This document shows, in pieces, positions 13,001-28,000 of a stretch of DNA of 64,000 nucleotides. Position 1 is the first letter of the stretch; every line of letters starts with the position of its first letter. The position numbers and the translations under genes were made by a program. The notes below the pieces were generated by a model. The model had not been told where the DNA came from. It ran no database searches and saw nothing but the letters and a program-made list of their open reading frames with translations. This stretch comes from Puffinus mauretanicus (Eukaryota; Chordata; Aves; Procellariiformes; Procellariidae), in assembly GCA_023333565.1 (NCBI GenBank), contig JAJKFH010002480.1, forward strand, positions 434,001-498,000, read 5' to 3'.

Positions 13001-16000
13001 AGTAAGCATGAGACAGAGGTCTGATATTAAAAGCTGGTCAGTTGCCATCTTTCTGCAAAAAGTTCTTTGTATTATTCCTGTCTTACGGTCTGCTGTTTTA
13101 AATCAAACTACATCTAAGATAGTTAGAGGTGGAGGTGTAAAGTTGTATAGCCTGATATATATATATAGATAATATAGAACTATGTATCTATAGATGTAGA
13201 ACTAACCTTTTTGCAAGACATTGCCTGAAAACCTTTAATTTCCTGTTCTGATAGTCCAGTACACTTTTACAGTAGTCTAGGCAAAACTGTGGTTTCTTGC
13301 ATTGATCTGATGAATAATGAAGAATCAATTAATCAAGAAATCTTATCTGGGAGGGAAGAGAGGGCGGGTAGATGGTCCAAAAGATTAAAGAAAAAAGCCT
13401 TTGGCATGTCACAACCTTCCTTTAAAAAGCAAAGCTGTTTTTTTCAGTTGATGTGTCTAAATTGCTAAGTTCTTAAAAAGAGAAATATGTTCTGTGGAAG
13501 TTTTGAAAGATCTACAGCATAACATAGTTTTATTTTCTTTTCCTCTCTGAATGTGGCTACAAGTAGAATAAACTGCAACAGTATTCAAGGATGGAGGAAA
13601 TAGTACTCTTATTGAGGCAGATGTGTATATTGCAATCCACTTTGAATTTGGAGTCTGACAAATACTATAAAAATACAAGCAGAACTGGATCTCCATATTG
13701 CCCCGACTCTTCATTTGCTGGACTTTAGCAGCAGTACTAATTATTTTGGGTGAAGGGCAGGCAGAGTACCGGAGAGGATTTCAGGATCAGGGTATGTCAG
13801 TTTCTCCACTCACCTTTATGCCCATGTATACACAAATTTGTAGTTGACAAGCATAATATTCCAGCTGGCTTAATAACTTTATTTTGGCTCTTGGGGGAAA
13901 AGAAATATGTTGCCTCTGTTAAAAGAATGTGACTGAGAAAGCTTGTTCAAACCTCCTACATGCTTGGCAGACTTTTGGGGCAAAATATTACTAGGCATGT
14001 TGGAAAAAGAGCAGAGTATAGATGATTTTCCAGAGATAGCTGACCAGCTTGAACTGTGCAGGCTGTATTCCAGGAACGCTAATGAATGGCTGCAATTGTG
14101 AACTGTCAACTACAGCAGCTAAACTGTTGAAAACCTGATTGTGCGGACCTCTTCACAACATATATCTCTCCGCTCAGCTGAATCGCGTATTTGTGTAGCG
14201 TACTAACTGTTGATAAAACTGAGCTCTTGAGACCATGTTCATAATATAAAGACAAAACTAGGCATGGGCATTAATGTAATTTTGATAAGGGTTTCCTTAT
14301 GTATTGCCCTAGGTGCATATTTTATTGTACTCATAAAGAAAAAAGAAAGTATTCTGCAAATATGTACCAGTAAGCAATACTTAAGAATTGCATTATTATT
14401 GAATACTGTCCCTTTCTTCACTTTGCTCATAAAGTTACTAGAGATTTGAGCTCTACTGCAGCTGCAGACTTGAATGTTTTCAGCTCTCCTCCTGAAGGAT
14501 TGAGTTTGAGTGTTTGTAGAAGCAGGTGAGAATGAAACATGGACAGACATGCTCCAGTCATGAGCGCCTTCGGTTCGACGGCCAGAACTACAGTGTTTGA
14601 AAAACAGTTGAGATAGGACTTCTGAGGTGAACATTACAGTGGTGATATCAAATAATGGTTAATGCAAGCAAAATTCTAGTTAGTTTTGTTCACTTTTTGC
14701 TGTACTTTCTATAATAAAAATTACATAAGGTAACTCCAGCACCACACCAGTTTCTAGATTATGGAAAACCTGTCCTGCCATGCATTCAGTTTTTGAGTGT
14801 TACAAGATACCTAAACAGAAGAATGTGGTTGCTCATTTGTCAGCGCTGTTTCCCAGTTTAAACATTCAAATGCCTTTGTTAAGGAGGAGTCAATACAGTC
14901 TTGAAGTTAACGAGCTGTATGTGTTTCAGATGAGAGAGTTATTAAACGGAGGAAAGGGGGAAGATACTTGAAAGAAACTCACAAAGTGAAACAGTTCAAT
15001 TTGTTTAAAGACCATAGTGTACCAGCTCTGACAGAAACGGTTCTCTGTACCTTGTACTCCTAAGTATTCTGCTCAGCTGCTGCCGGTTAATTTTTTTCTG
15101 CTTCCCTATAGAAGAGTGCAAGTGTTCCATAGTCAGCTTATTTCTGAATGCTGTCTTGTATGGTAGAAATAACAGCATCTGTTTCATGGAAGCTTTTTTA
15201 AACTTCTTGTTAAAAGCTGAATATTCAAGTACTTAAGTTTTTTGAGCAGGCAGGACTACCAAACTGCTATCAAAATACTGAAGAGCTGAAATTTCTCTCA
15301 GGCTGTGCATTTTTACAGGAAGTGCTGATAATCTTTTATAACTTCAGGTGACACTAGTAAAAAGGAATTGTTCCTTGTTACTGTGCTGGATATTTTAATA
15401 TTGTCCTGTTGCATATTGAGGCTATATATTAATTTTTTCAACTTTAGAGCTGGTGATTAGCAGCTTTTGTTGCTCATGGAAAATGCAAACCTTGTTTGTG
15501 CTTTCTGTGTGTCAGCAAAGATTCCATAAGAAACTTCTGTGAGATGACTCGTGCTGAAGTACAACTGTTTTAGTTCTGGTACATAAATCTAGATTGTCAG
15601 CCACAGGTGTCTGCTTTTATTCCTATATTTGACAAAGTGTAAAGATAGAAGTATTTATAGTAACTGCTAAAGCTACTGTCTTCTGAGAAGGTTCTCCAGA
15701 CATAAAAGGTCACTTGAAGTGCAGTGTAAGGTTGTATCTTCATTCCTCCTCTTGAAAATTCCTCTATCTTTAAACTTCGTGCTTTATAAATACAAATGTG
15801 CGCTAGTAATGTGAGTGCTAGTAAATTCTTTGCATTATGGGATAATCTATTTTTACTCATGCAGGGTAGGTGAGTTACTCAGCCACATGAAGGACAGCTG
15901 GATGCTTGTCTTAATTTTTTTTGTCATGCAAAATAAAATTATTCCAAGAGCGTTTTTGTATATATCTATTCTCCCTCTGAAGCTAGGAGTAATGCATTTG

Positions 16001-19000
16001 TATCATGACAGCTTGTTTGAATCTTTTAACAGTGCAGAGAGAAGGTAGAAATGTTAATTAGTACCATAGAGAGGTGTCAGCTGTCTATCACAGTGGCAAC
16101 TGGCATGTTTGTCTAGTACTCATTAAAGATTACCAACTGAAACAGGGATCTATGTCAATAGCAGAAACCAGTCACAGAATCACAGACCGGTTGAGGTTGG
16201 AAGGGTCCTCTGGAGGTCGTCATCTCCAACCCCCTGCTCAAGCAGGGCCACCCAGAGCCGGTTGCCCAGGACCGTGTCCAGATGGCTTTTGAGTACCTCC
16301 AAGGATGGAGACTCCACCACCTCCCTGGGCAGCCTGTGCCGGTGCTCGGTCACCCTCACAGTGACAAAGTGTTTCCTGATGTTCAGAGGGAACCTCTTGT
16401 GTGTCAGCGTGTGCCCATTGCCTCTGGTCCTGGCACTGGGCACCGCTGGAAAGAGCCTGGCTCCGTCCTCTTTGCACCCTCCCTGCAGGTATTTGTATAC
16501 GTTGATGAGATCCCCTGGAGCCTGCTCTTCCCCAGGCTGAACGGTCCCAGCTCTCTCAGCCTTTCCTCGCAGGAGAGATGCTTTCTTGTCCCTTCACCAT
16601 CCTTGTGGCCCTTTGTTGGACTCTCTTCAGTATGTCCATGTCTCTCTTGTACTGGGGAGCCCAGAACTTGGCACAGTCCTCCAGGTGTGGCCTCACCAGC
16701 ACTGAGTAGAGGGGAAGGATCCCCTCCCTCGACCTGCTGGCCATACTTTGCCTAACGCAGCCCAGAATACTGTTTGCCTTATTTGCAGCAAGGGCACAGT
16801 CCTGACCCGTTTGTTTCTGGGAGAGGATGAGTGTGGTATGTATGTGAGGTGGCAATGGAGAAGCGTAGAATGGATAAGAAATGAGATACTGGTTTCAGTG
16901 AAGTATCTGAAGATTTTGTATCCGTCTAGAGCAAGTTTGTCTGGTTTATTGGCGGATGGAGTGATCAAAAATGAGGGTTAAAAAAACCCTGCTTGCTTCT
17001 CTGTTAAGTTATTTCAGATATTTTTGTAGGGTTGTAGATGACAACTCCTGGGAATGTCTCCTATGTAGAACACTCTTTGGTGGGTGCAAGGACCATAAAT
17101 ACCTTGACCAACCCTACAAATGCCTTTTTAAAAATACTGTTTCTTTAAGCCAAGCGGTAAGCTCTCATACTGACAGTGCTTTAGTTAGAACTTCAGCTGA
17201 GTGCAGACTGGTGTGAAATGCGAAGAGTTGTAAAGAACTTGTATTTGTCTGCCTTTCCACACCATTTATATTTATAATATACTATGTAGTAAACCATGCC
17301 ATACATGGTCTAGGTTCTATTTTTTAAAAGCTATGTATTTAATTTAAAATTTTTGCTAATAGATGCTTTCTTGACCAATGTCACGTAAGTAAGGGCAGAT
17401 GGGATTTGCCTGAGTCTGCTTGAATCTGTTTTCCTCACTTGCGTTTTTCCCCACAGATATTGAAGTATTTTGTTGTCAAAAAAACAGGAACCACTTGTAT
17501 TCATAGATAACTGAAATACCTGAAACTGCTGTACTGCAACTTAGTGGAGAAGAAAAATTTCTCATTTTTGGGCTGTTTTCTTTGAAGATGAGTATCAAGC
17601 CAGCTGTTCCACTATGCAAGGCTACTTTCACCAGTAATCACAAGCAGCTTTCCCCTTCATCAATAGGTTTGAGGAAATCTAGCTTTGTGGGCAGAGCAGG
17701 CAGTAGGAGCCTAATCCTCTACAATAACATGTTCATACATATTAATAAATGCCTTTTTCTTTACCAGCCAAGTTGTGTAGAAGTCAATATTTTTAAGAAT
17801 TTTGACATATCTTCCAGATTTTTGTATGTATAATGCAATACTAGCAAATGTGGATCTTTTTAATTCAGAAATACAGAATTTATGTTGTTTTTTACTACCT
17901 CCTTTCATCCAGCGTATTAGGATCTGCTTTTTAAATGCATTCCAAGCTTGCTCTCTTGAATGGGATAATTTGCAAAAGAATAATATGGCATAGTGATGTT
18001 AACTGGCAAATTACAATAGATGCTGAAGGACTCTGTCCCTTGTGAAGTTCAAGATGTTTGTTGAGACCACATAAGTTATTTTCAAGAAGTTTTTTTTGTT
18101 TGTTTTTTAAGCTTGTCTCAATTCTTCCAAACATGGATAATATTGATGGCTTTTCTGTGGCTTTTCTTGAAAGCTTCTGAATAGTGGCAAGAATCCCTGA
18201 CTGGGTCAAGCAAAGACTTTCTGCGTTGCCATTAAGTTTATCAACTTCTAATCTATAGTTGTTTCTCTTTGAAGATGCGATCTACTGTGTTTTTTTTCTT
18301 GAAGCTATGCAGTGCATCATGTGAACTACATTGTCTTGTATCGTCCCTACAAGAACTGGAGGTTAACTTTACCCAGTGAAAGGACAAGTCATTAGTACGA
18401 GAAATCTTACACTTGTTATGTGTTTTGATTTGAGAACAGAATCACTCAGATTAGTCCTTACACAGTCTGTAAGATTATGTAATTAAAATTCAGCCTGACT
18501 GACAACCATGACAGCCTTCGTAAAACAGCCTTGCTTTATTAGCACACAGTGTTCTAATAAGCATATCTGTGACGATGCTGTCTGCAGGGAGGAAGAGCAC
18601 GAGAACGTTGGTTACCTGACTGGAACAGAAGTACTAGTCAGGAGTGAACTAAGAGTTCAGCGAGTCTGGCTTTGGAAAGTGGGAAGATGGGATGTAGAGG
18701 ATGGAAAAGGTCATCAGCAAGTCCTGAACAACCTTAAAGCTATTACAATTACAGGATTGTCTCCTATACAGGACTCCTGAGGTTTGGGGACCAGTTTCTG
18801 GGACCCGAGAGAGTTGGACCCTAGGGTTTTGAGTTGCAGCTGTTGAAATCTGAAAGAAGTAAGAAGAAATTTAGAAGATGAGCACTTGCATTGTTCTTTC
18901 CATGATTAGTATCAAATAGTCGTATCAGAATTTACTATTTGAACTCTTCAGCAAAGCTCCTTCAGAAATACTGAATGATTATTACCTAACACAGTTACTG

Positions 19001-22000
19001 GCTGCTGTTACTCAGTTATGTCTTGAGGCAAAGTGCTACCGTTTTACTGATCCAAGGCTCTGTGAACAGGAAGCATGATGTCCTACTGGCCTCATTAATT
19101 TTCACCAGTATACGTAAACTTTAACTCTCTCTTTATAGAAACTTGGACTCATGCTTTCAAAGAATGTAATAAAATCAAGGGAGATGTCTCAATTTTCATG
19201 TTCCTATACTCTGCTGATTTAGTGTCTACCAGAGACTTGAAAGGCAGGAACTGCAAAGTGATGTTAATCAGAAAAGGCTTTGAATTACTAGTGGCAAAAC
19301 TTGGTAGACTGAAGTGAATAACTAGGTGCAGCTCCACCTGAAACACCTAGGCTGGTTAGCTTCTATAAAGCAAATCTTTATGAAACGCCTGTACTAAAGA
19401 ATTTTCTGTACTAGCTGTTCTCTGGAGTATATAGTAGAAGAAACTATCCTGATTTTACAGCTAGGAATTTCGTATTTGCAGAAGACTTGTTGATACTAAA
19501 CTATTGTAACCTGTTAAGTGAGTTTGAATTTAATATTGTGTCAAAATGCGTCTTGGTTTTTTAGATCAGATTTTCATAGTCAATAGTCAAATCCTTTGGG
19601 GGGAAAAAAAAAAGAAAACTTGCTGGTATTTTGGTATATATATCAGATAATAATAAAGTGTAGAGTGAAGCTATGTCACCTTTTGTCTCACAAATCAGTA
19701 TCACCTCAGGTCTGTCAGTTCAGTAAAGATATGAAATGGTATAGTGCATCTGCTCTAATTTGGTACAAGACTGTGAAGGGCTTTGAGTATGTTTTAAAAT
19801 GCAGTGGTAAGTCAAGTATAAAAGTGTTTTCTATAATTGTTCAGTGCTGGGACAAGACAGTAAATTGTTGGCATCTCTCCTGTGTAACTGAGGAGAATGG
19901 TGATTATCCTCAGGCAAGGGCTTGTGGTGATACCAGTGACTGCTCTTTGTTCAGGGTGGGCTGCAACATTTGAGAAGCTTCCAACTGTTGCCCACTAAAT
20001 ACTGAGATTATTTGCTACATCCCTCTGGTCTGACCGTTACTAATGTTGATCTAACCTGCTCTAGCCATGCTGCACTCTCATCACCAGTTTTTGTAAAAGT
20101 GGTTTTATTCTTTTCCCTAGGGAAAGAAAGTTCCCTAGGGACTGAAAAAGGTTACGGGTGTCTTTTTTTAGAGAGCCAAGCCCCCAGAGCAGGGGAAAGC
20201 TGATGCCAGTGTGTCAACGGAGCAGGCAAGTGATCAGTGAAATGCCTCTGCTGGACTTTCTTACTCTGTGCACTTGAGGCAGTCATCTCTTGTTCACTTC
20301 TCCTTAGAGAATTCTAGTCAGTGCAGAAGATTATTTTCCAAAATCCTCTTCTGAGAGCAAAGCAAAGAAAGTATGGGCTACTGTTCTGATCTTTGCTATG
20401 GAAAGGAGGATGCGACTCTGGTAGCAAAGTCTAGTTCTTTCTCTTCTGATACTTGAAATCCAAACATCAGGAGTTTGAGATGCAGCTAGTTGAAAGGGAG
20501 CTGCTGATGTCGGACTTTCCTGTCTTATTCCAGGTGATGTATGCTACTTCAGTTCTGTCAGTAGTTATTTTCATTGTTTCTGAAAGCATTGGGAGGGAGC
20601 GAGCGTGTAGTTTGTTTGAAAGCAGCTGAAACTGAGTGCTGGTGCTACTGGCACGGTCTTGCTAATGATTGTGTAGTACATCTGGGTGTTCTTTCATCTC
20701 CTTCCTCTTGAATTCAATTACAAAACTGCTGTTAAGCATGTCCTAGTTTGGCGATTTTTAGCACTTAAATTTGTGTATCTCTTGATTTTTCCAGTGGATA
20801 TCAGATCCATGCAGTATGCTTTCTCTCCACTGTTTGGATATTTTCATTTAGAAGTAGCCTGTGAACCCCTTTAAAGTCCATCATGGTGGTTGAGAGCCAC
20901 TGTCCCAAAAACTGTCATGCAGGCTGCTAATTGATTCAGCCTTTCCTGTCATCTGTAGCTAGAATGCACCTAAAACTGAATGTAGCAGCATCTAATTCTC
21001 GCTGTTTTTTCAGGGTATGTATTTCAAGTATAAGGGATTTAAGGAACTACGTGAACAGAATATGTAATTAAACATAAAACTTAAGAGCTTTAATCTTGAG
21101 GTTTTTTTTCCTTAATTCCACATTGACTGCGCCACATTTAGTCTTTGTCAATTCTCTCCTGCAAAGCTTTGTACACCGGTTACTCTGTTTTGTAGGTGGA
21201 GTCTTACGAAATAAAGCTGATTCAAAGTTGCAGTTGCTTTAAATAGAAGGCTATATAAATAAAAAAAGTGCAATGTCTTTTAAAAGAAGAGGGACAGAGA
21301 AGGAATTCTGTTACTAGTGTAAACATAATCTCCAAATGCCATAAACTTTACTGGGAGTTTCCTGATAAGCTATGATCAAGTGATTGCAAAGCCCCTGGTT
21401 CAGATCCTAAATAAACCATGCCAAGTGTTTTAATTTGGAGACCAACTGTAATCAGTCTTCATTGCAGATCATAACTAGTAACCTAGTTAAACACAGCCTT
21501 TTACTGGTGATCAGTAAGACATATAACTAAAAACTAACTTAGGTTTGAAATGCTTCTGGGTAATAATACATCCAATCTTTTATAAACTTTAGAAACTAAG
21601 GAGGGATTAATTTATTGTCCTTTAGTGCACATCAAATTGGGCAGTTGATGGCTCTACCTTCCTTTTTTTTTTTTTTTTTGATGCCTTGATTCCTTATTGA
21701 TCACCATAGTAAAAACATGTCTGTATATGCTGGTAGTTCTCTTAAGTAAGCTCAGACTGTGTGCTTACCGTCAGGTCTCTTGATTGTTAAATAATAATTC
21801 TGACGTTGCATAAAGGCTAAATACTTTTATTTGCTGACTTCATCTTTAGGCTGTTTTTGACTCACTTCTTTCTCAAAGTATTTAGTTCACTTTTGGCACA
21901 GTAGAAATAATGTAGATGTACAAAGTAACATACTAGCATCTTTTCTCCGATAAATGTGCTGAAGAACACCTTTTATTTACAGGCATATTGTCAGGCTCCT

Positions 22001-25000
22001 ATAGCTTTCTGTGCAAAGGATAGGAAGCTAGAAGCTTGCTGTTGAATTCCCAGTCCTTTTGATGCATCTCTGTATGATTAATGACCTTACTTCTAAGAGT
22101 AGGAACACAAGAATAATGGATGTTTTACTGATACTTTCTAATCTTAAACTTGATGCTTCAGTATGAGCTTTGTCTGCAACTAAGAATAATTTTGTTTTAG
22201 AATGGTCATTTCTCACTTTCCACCAAAAAAAGACATTAACTTTACAGTTGAGCGGGAAGGCAGTTTGATTTCAAAGTATAAACTAGCCTCTTTCTTTACT
22301 TTCTTTTCTATTTCATAGTTAAATTTGGTTCCTATAGGAGTTGATCCTATTCAAAGGCAGAACTTCTGCTTTAAAGTTCTTGCTAGCGATCTCCTGAATT
22401 CTCAAAGAATTGTGAAAGATGGGCCTATGGGCTGATCTGGAGACTTAAGGGCCTGAAATCTTTTGGAGCAATAACAGCTTGATCTCTTCTAGAATGACAA
22501 GTATGGGAATCCCACCACTGCTGTAAGAAGTCTTTTCTATTCCTTGCTGTTTGTGTGGAAAACAATTCTGACATGTAGTTTAAACTTTCTTTGCTGCAAT
22601 TAAACCCCGTAATGTTTGTGCTGTGCTTATACCTAACAGGTATGAGAACAAGTTTTCTTCTCCTTTCTAGATACTTTAAGCTATGCGAAGTTTGTAACTG
22701 TTTCTTTCATCTCTTTTTAAATGTTGAATTTTCCTACTTAGTGATTCTGGTTATTGGGAAAAAAAATTGGAATATGACATGTCTTCTAGTGGTCTTACCT
22801 GGACTTTGGTAGGCTTATATCCTTCTGGAGAGTTGGTATCCGAAACTGGCCATAAAATCTGAGTTAAGGGCTCAGAAAGGCCGAATAAGACAAGACTTCA
22901 GTTAGTATGTGTACACTTGTGTAAGAGGAGTACTGCAAGTTTGACACCATTGCAAGATTTTTATTTTTTAACTTCTGTTTAGATTCTCTTCTGTGGAATT
23001 GCAGTCAACTACTCATTCCATGTTTTGTACTTGTGCAGCTGATTATTGCTACCAGAGCATAGTACTTCATGCTTATCCTTATTGAATTGCATCCTTTTTA
23101 TTTCAGACCATTGCTCCAATTGGGCAAGATCTTCCTGAATTCTATTCCTGCTGTCCAGAGTGCTTGCAGATCATCTGCAGGTATAAAGGTAGTCTGTACT
23201 CCACTGCCCAAGTCATGGATTAAAGTATCCTATAACACACTCGGAGGAGACCCCTGGAGAGCTCTGTTTGATGCATCCTTCCACTCTTCCACTGAACTGT
23301 TGGAGAGCCATGTGCACAGAGTAGTTATCAATGGTGGACCCGCTTTGTATAAGCCATGTTCTTACTTACAAAAATGTCATGCAAGATGGCATTAAAAGCT
23401 CTACTAATTTTACAACATGATCACATCTTCTGTGTTTTTTCTATATGAGGTCTGTTAATTTTTCTCAGACGGAATTTTTGTCTAACATAAGCTTCTGAAA
23501 AGGCCATCCATATAGGCTTGCTGCTGTCTAGGTAATAATAAACAGGTGGTTCTGCTTTGCTTTGGTTTTCCTCTGAGGTATTGAGCACAGGTTGTCTGAC
23601 CTGTTATTTTCATGTTCTTCAAAGACAGGTGCTTAGGCCTTTTTAATTTTCTGGATCATTCCTGTTCTCAAAGTTAAGGAAAATAATAATCAGTGATACT
23701 CAGACAGAGAACTGTCTGAGGTGGTCTAGTCTGAATTTTTTATTTTGCCACCTTGGGAAAAAAAAGTATGGTATTCTTCATGTGTTCCTCCTCTTGTTGC
23801 CTTTAATTGCTGATGTTGGTCAGTAGTTTGAAGTTTGGAACATAGCTTCAGCTGTGTCATGAACAATGATGTTACTATTCCTCCTTCAAAGGTAGTAGCT
23901 GGAAAAAAGGCATCTGCTCAGCAGCCTCTGTATGCCAAGCTGATAACCAGCACTTCCAAAGCCAGTATCATTATTTAAACTAAAAGGCATTTATCTGTAT
24001 ACTTGAAAATTTGCCAGCGTCCATGGGCACGGTTTCTAGCGAAGCAGAGCTCTCTAGAATGAAGTTTGTATTTGGCATATGCTTGTCCTGATTAATGCCA
24101 GTAGGAGGATACTCTTTCAAATATGAGGTGAGACTTTGGATGTGGTTTAGACTTCCCTTTTAAAGGGACTTGAAATTTCAGGTATTCAGAGAACTGAATA
24201 AATTCTCATCCTTTAAATTTAGATCAAATTTCTGGTGCATGGAAACTGTTGTTAGAAACCGTAGCATGTTGTGAATTTGACGTTTGTGAGCTTTTAAAGG
24301 AAATAAATATGATATGTTTTGTAGGACTTCTTTATAGAGGCACAGAGGCATTTTTTACGAAGCGAGATACAGTTTGAGTGTTTAAAGTGCTAAGCTAGTT
24401 GTCATAGTCTCTGGGACTGGAATTGAGCCTCTCTGTCCTTGGGAATACCTCTTCTCCTCTCTCACCAGAGACAGAGGAAGAAAAGTGTCTGGTGTATCTC
24501 CTGTGGAAGAGGAGGTGGGCTCTTGTTCTCTGGTTAGGGACATCCCCTTCCTGGCTGGCTGTTGGCTCCACTGTGTCAATCTGCCAACAACTGGGACTGA
24601 GTCTTGACCTCGCGGACCCAGCCGTCTGCTGGGGAGGGGACCTGAGGAATCTGCTTTTCTCGTCCAGGCTGTCCCTACATTCAGTTAAGGCAGTGTTAGA
24701 AGGACTTCTGGTGTTTCAGCTGTGACACAGCAGCAGCAGGTTGGATTATACTACTGCTGTAAGCCGTTTTCTCAATTGTTTCTGCAAACTCAAAGGAGTT
24801 TTTAGTAATTCTCTAACTTTTTACTGTTTGATGTGGTTAAAAATAGATGCCTCAACAGACTGAAACTCAATCGTTTGAGTTCAGACCTGCACATTAGACA
24901 TCATTCATGTTACCCCTGTGGATTTCCTTTTCCTGTTTAGGTAGCCCCCTCTTCCCCCCTATTTAACATCTTGCTAAAGTATAGCTATGGAGTAGAAAAT

Positions 25001-28000
25001 GTTCTCTTAATTGTCTGAAGTACTGCAAAAGCAATTTCAACATCAGGGGGCACAAATGAGAATTTAACGAGGAAAACTTTTTCATATGTTTCCAGATACT
25101 TGCTTAAGAATAGTACAAGAATATATAGCATATAGGGTATCAGTACAAAAATAGACTGTATGAAATACATGCCGTGTGGTTATAAACCACAACTTTTTAC
25201 ACCTAACAATGGCAATAGGATTTTATATGCTGCAAGTAAATTTATCTTGGAAGTTAAATGGCTTTCTATTTACAGTCACTTTCTGAGAAGAGACTTTTTA
25301 CATAATCCTCACAGACAACTGAATTAAAAAGAAGAGCTTGGGCCTCATCCTTCCCTTCAACAAAGGAATGCTCTCTTGATCTGCAGATGCCAATTGCTTT
25401 CCTTATGTTAAGTCCCTGTATCACTCAAATGTCCTTTAGCTATTGTGTTGCTCTTCCTATAATTAGTTGTATTTAGTTGTCACTCAAATGTGCAATACTT
25501 CTTACGAAAATGTATGTAGTACCAACATAGGACCATCATATTTATCAGCTTGATCAAGTAACTTGTGTAGCAGGTTTTAAACTAAATTCCAGACTCACAT
25601 GGAATTTTTTTTTTGAAAGGTAAAGTGGTGAAGGTGGGAGACAGAGTGACAAACACTTCAAACCAGTGATTCCTGATCATTGCTGATGCACAAATATCGT
25701 TATCCTTGCGAGGTTTTTGGTATACACCTGCCTTGGGAGTCAAATTACTTCAGATAGTGTTTTGTTATGGTGCTGCTTCTGTGATGTTTTGTTTTGTTCT
25801 GTGATTTCAACTATACAGCAATTGTACTTAAATGGAAATAATTAAATAACTTGAAGACAGTTGTTTTAAGAAGTATTCTTGCCATAAACTTAGAAAAGGG
25901 ATGGGCACCTAACGTTGGTATAAACTTCTAATTTTAAAACTGGCTTTAAAAGGAATTTGAACTAATACTAGCTTTTCTGAAGATTTTTTTCAGCTAAGCT
26001 GTTGCATTCTTCTCTAGGGCTGGTATAGCTATACCAACGTAAGGATGAACTGCAGTATCGATAAATGGAGTTTCTAAGCTTAAGTATAAAGCTCTGGTAC
26101 ATCCACTAGCAGTAGAGAATTTTGACTTTGTGCTTCATCCAGTATCTTGTAAACAGTAAGTGTTCAGATGAGACTTCGGAGAATTAAGATCTTCAAATTA
26201 CACTCTTGGTATAGTTGCTATCTATGGGGCAAATGCGCACTGAACGAGGAGGGTCAGGCTGTCTCAGGGGTTTGGCACTGGTGACAGAATTTGTGCCGTA
26301 GCGTCCGGTTTTCAGCAAGGTTACTGGAGCCTGTGCTGAAGGCTTGTGAGACCCAGGGTGGTAGCTAGAGCACTCCGGTTTACTGCTTGGCAAAGCGCCT
26401 CCAAACAGCAGTTGCCCTGCTGCGCATCAAAAAGGGGAAGCATGAGGATGACTGACAACCTCTTACAAAGTTAGCGATTTTTTTAGATTCCACTTTTCAA
26501 TTTTAACTTGATCTGGTTTTCAGTTGTAACTTAATCTGTCATAGCTTGAATGTAGCATATTTAGCTCTGACTTCCAGGTCCCCTTGGAGAACTTGTGTGT
26601 TTTGAATATAAAGTAGGGTGCTAAGTAGAATAGAAATACTGGGTACTGTTTGCAGAGACATTTTGTGAAATATGAAAAATATGAAAGGTATCTTTTGAAT
26701 TTAGGTACGTATAGCATTAGAGTGGTATACAGCTTACCTATACAGGATCGTAAGCATGACATGAGATGTTTCATTAATGGCTTTACAATCGTCTTTTTAC
26801 AGTAACAACTTGAAATAGCATGAAAATCCATAGGGCTTGAGGATTACTTTTTCTTTTTGAATCGATATGTCCTTAATGGAAACCCGAAGAAACAGTAAGG
26901 CCTTTCAGTCATTAAACTATTCTTTAGGCATTCTGTGAAGTCGGTAAACTTTTGGACACGTTTAACCTGTCTGGACAGCTAATTTACATTGTAATGCAGG
27001 TTGAATAAGAGAGTTAGTATTTTTATTACGTACCCATTTTCAATATGTCTGTTTGATTCTTGGATCTCATAGGAATCCGTCAACTGCATTCTACCAAGCG
27101 TTCCATTTCAACAAGTTACGCGAGTCAAAGACCTTCTGGGATAGGTATGAATGCTTAAGTATGGAATGCATACGTGCTGAGGTATGCATGAACAGCTTCG
27201 CTCTATGCAAGTTTCTCGTCATTTTTGTTTGCACAGAACTGCTGCTTGTGTTTAGAACTTCATATTGGACTTCTGCAGCCTGAAGGTCTGAAAACAGTCA
27301 TGGAAGTGAAGTATTCGTACTGAAACTTAAAAACAAATAAGTCTAAAATATATGACATAGCATTTTTTTCTTCCTCCTTCCATTATGCATGTATCGTACA
27401 TAATGTGTAAGCAGAAAGAGTTTAATGCTACTCAGCTACTACCTGACCTGCACTAAAATATTTACAGCTTTCTTTTCCAAAAAAAAAGGAAACTTTTTGG
27501 CATTGTGGCTGTTGAGTCCTATATCAGAAAAAAAGTTGTGAAAATGCTATATTTAAACACAGCTTTGACAAAGTTAAAATCTTTCGGTCTCAAAACCAGG
27601 AAAGGAAGCTTTCTGGCTTGCTTTCATTCTGCTTAAGTAGAGCTGGATGGGGAACAAACGTGAACCATGACAAGATACGAGGATGAAGTAAACCCACTAA
27701 GTTAGCATTGAACTCATGGCGAGAAACTGCAATGAAGTGCAACAAAGTCATATCTCTTACGGATATGACTTGTCAGAGATGCATTACTAATTCATCAGTA
27801 GCTGCAAACTGTTTCTTTCCTGCACTTTAATGATTTTGAAGGGGTTTTTTTTGTTAGCATTAAGTTGAAGTCCTAGTGATTATGTGACTTCATGCCTTGT
27901 GATGCTCTGGCTTGTCACAATACTTCTGCTTAGCAAGCTCTGTAGAAGCTGTTGAAGTATTGATAACTATTTCATCATTGTACTGGCTGTATTTGACTTG

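Larger units (their letters stand above)
10053..27072 (+). other. TSC22D2: TSC22D2 intron 1 (17 kb)
   Basis: The intron starts GTATGA and ends CTCATAG. It carries a CR1 3' fragment at 16171-16805 and an ancient CR1-type remnant at about 23035-23690, both antisense to the gene. Simple repeats include a TA run near 13155-13166 and 17 consecutive T at 21663-21679. The many short open frames show no family resemblance. I see no RNA gene. Confidence 0.85.

Noticed and set aside
16556..16968. Minus-strand frame with polymerase-like sequence as a possible host gene
   Set aside because: It is the C-terminal remnant of CR1 ORF2, not a host gene.
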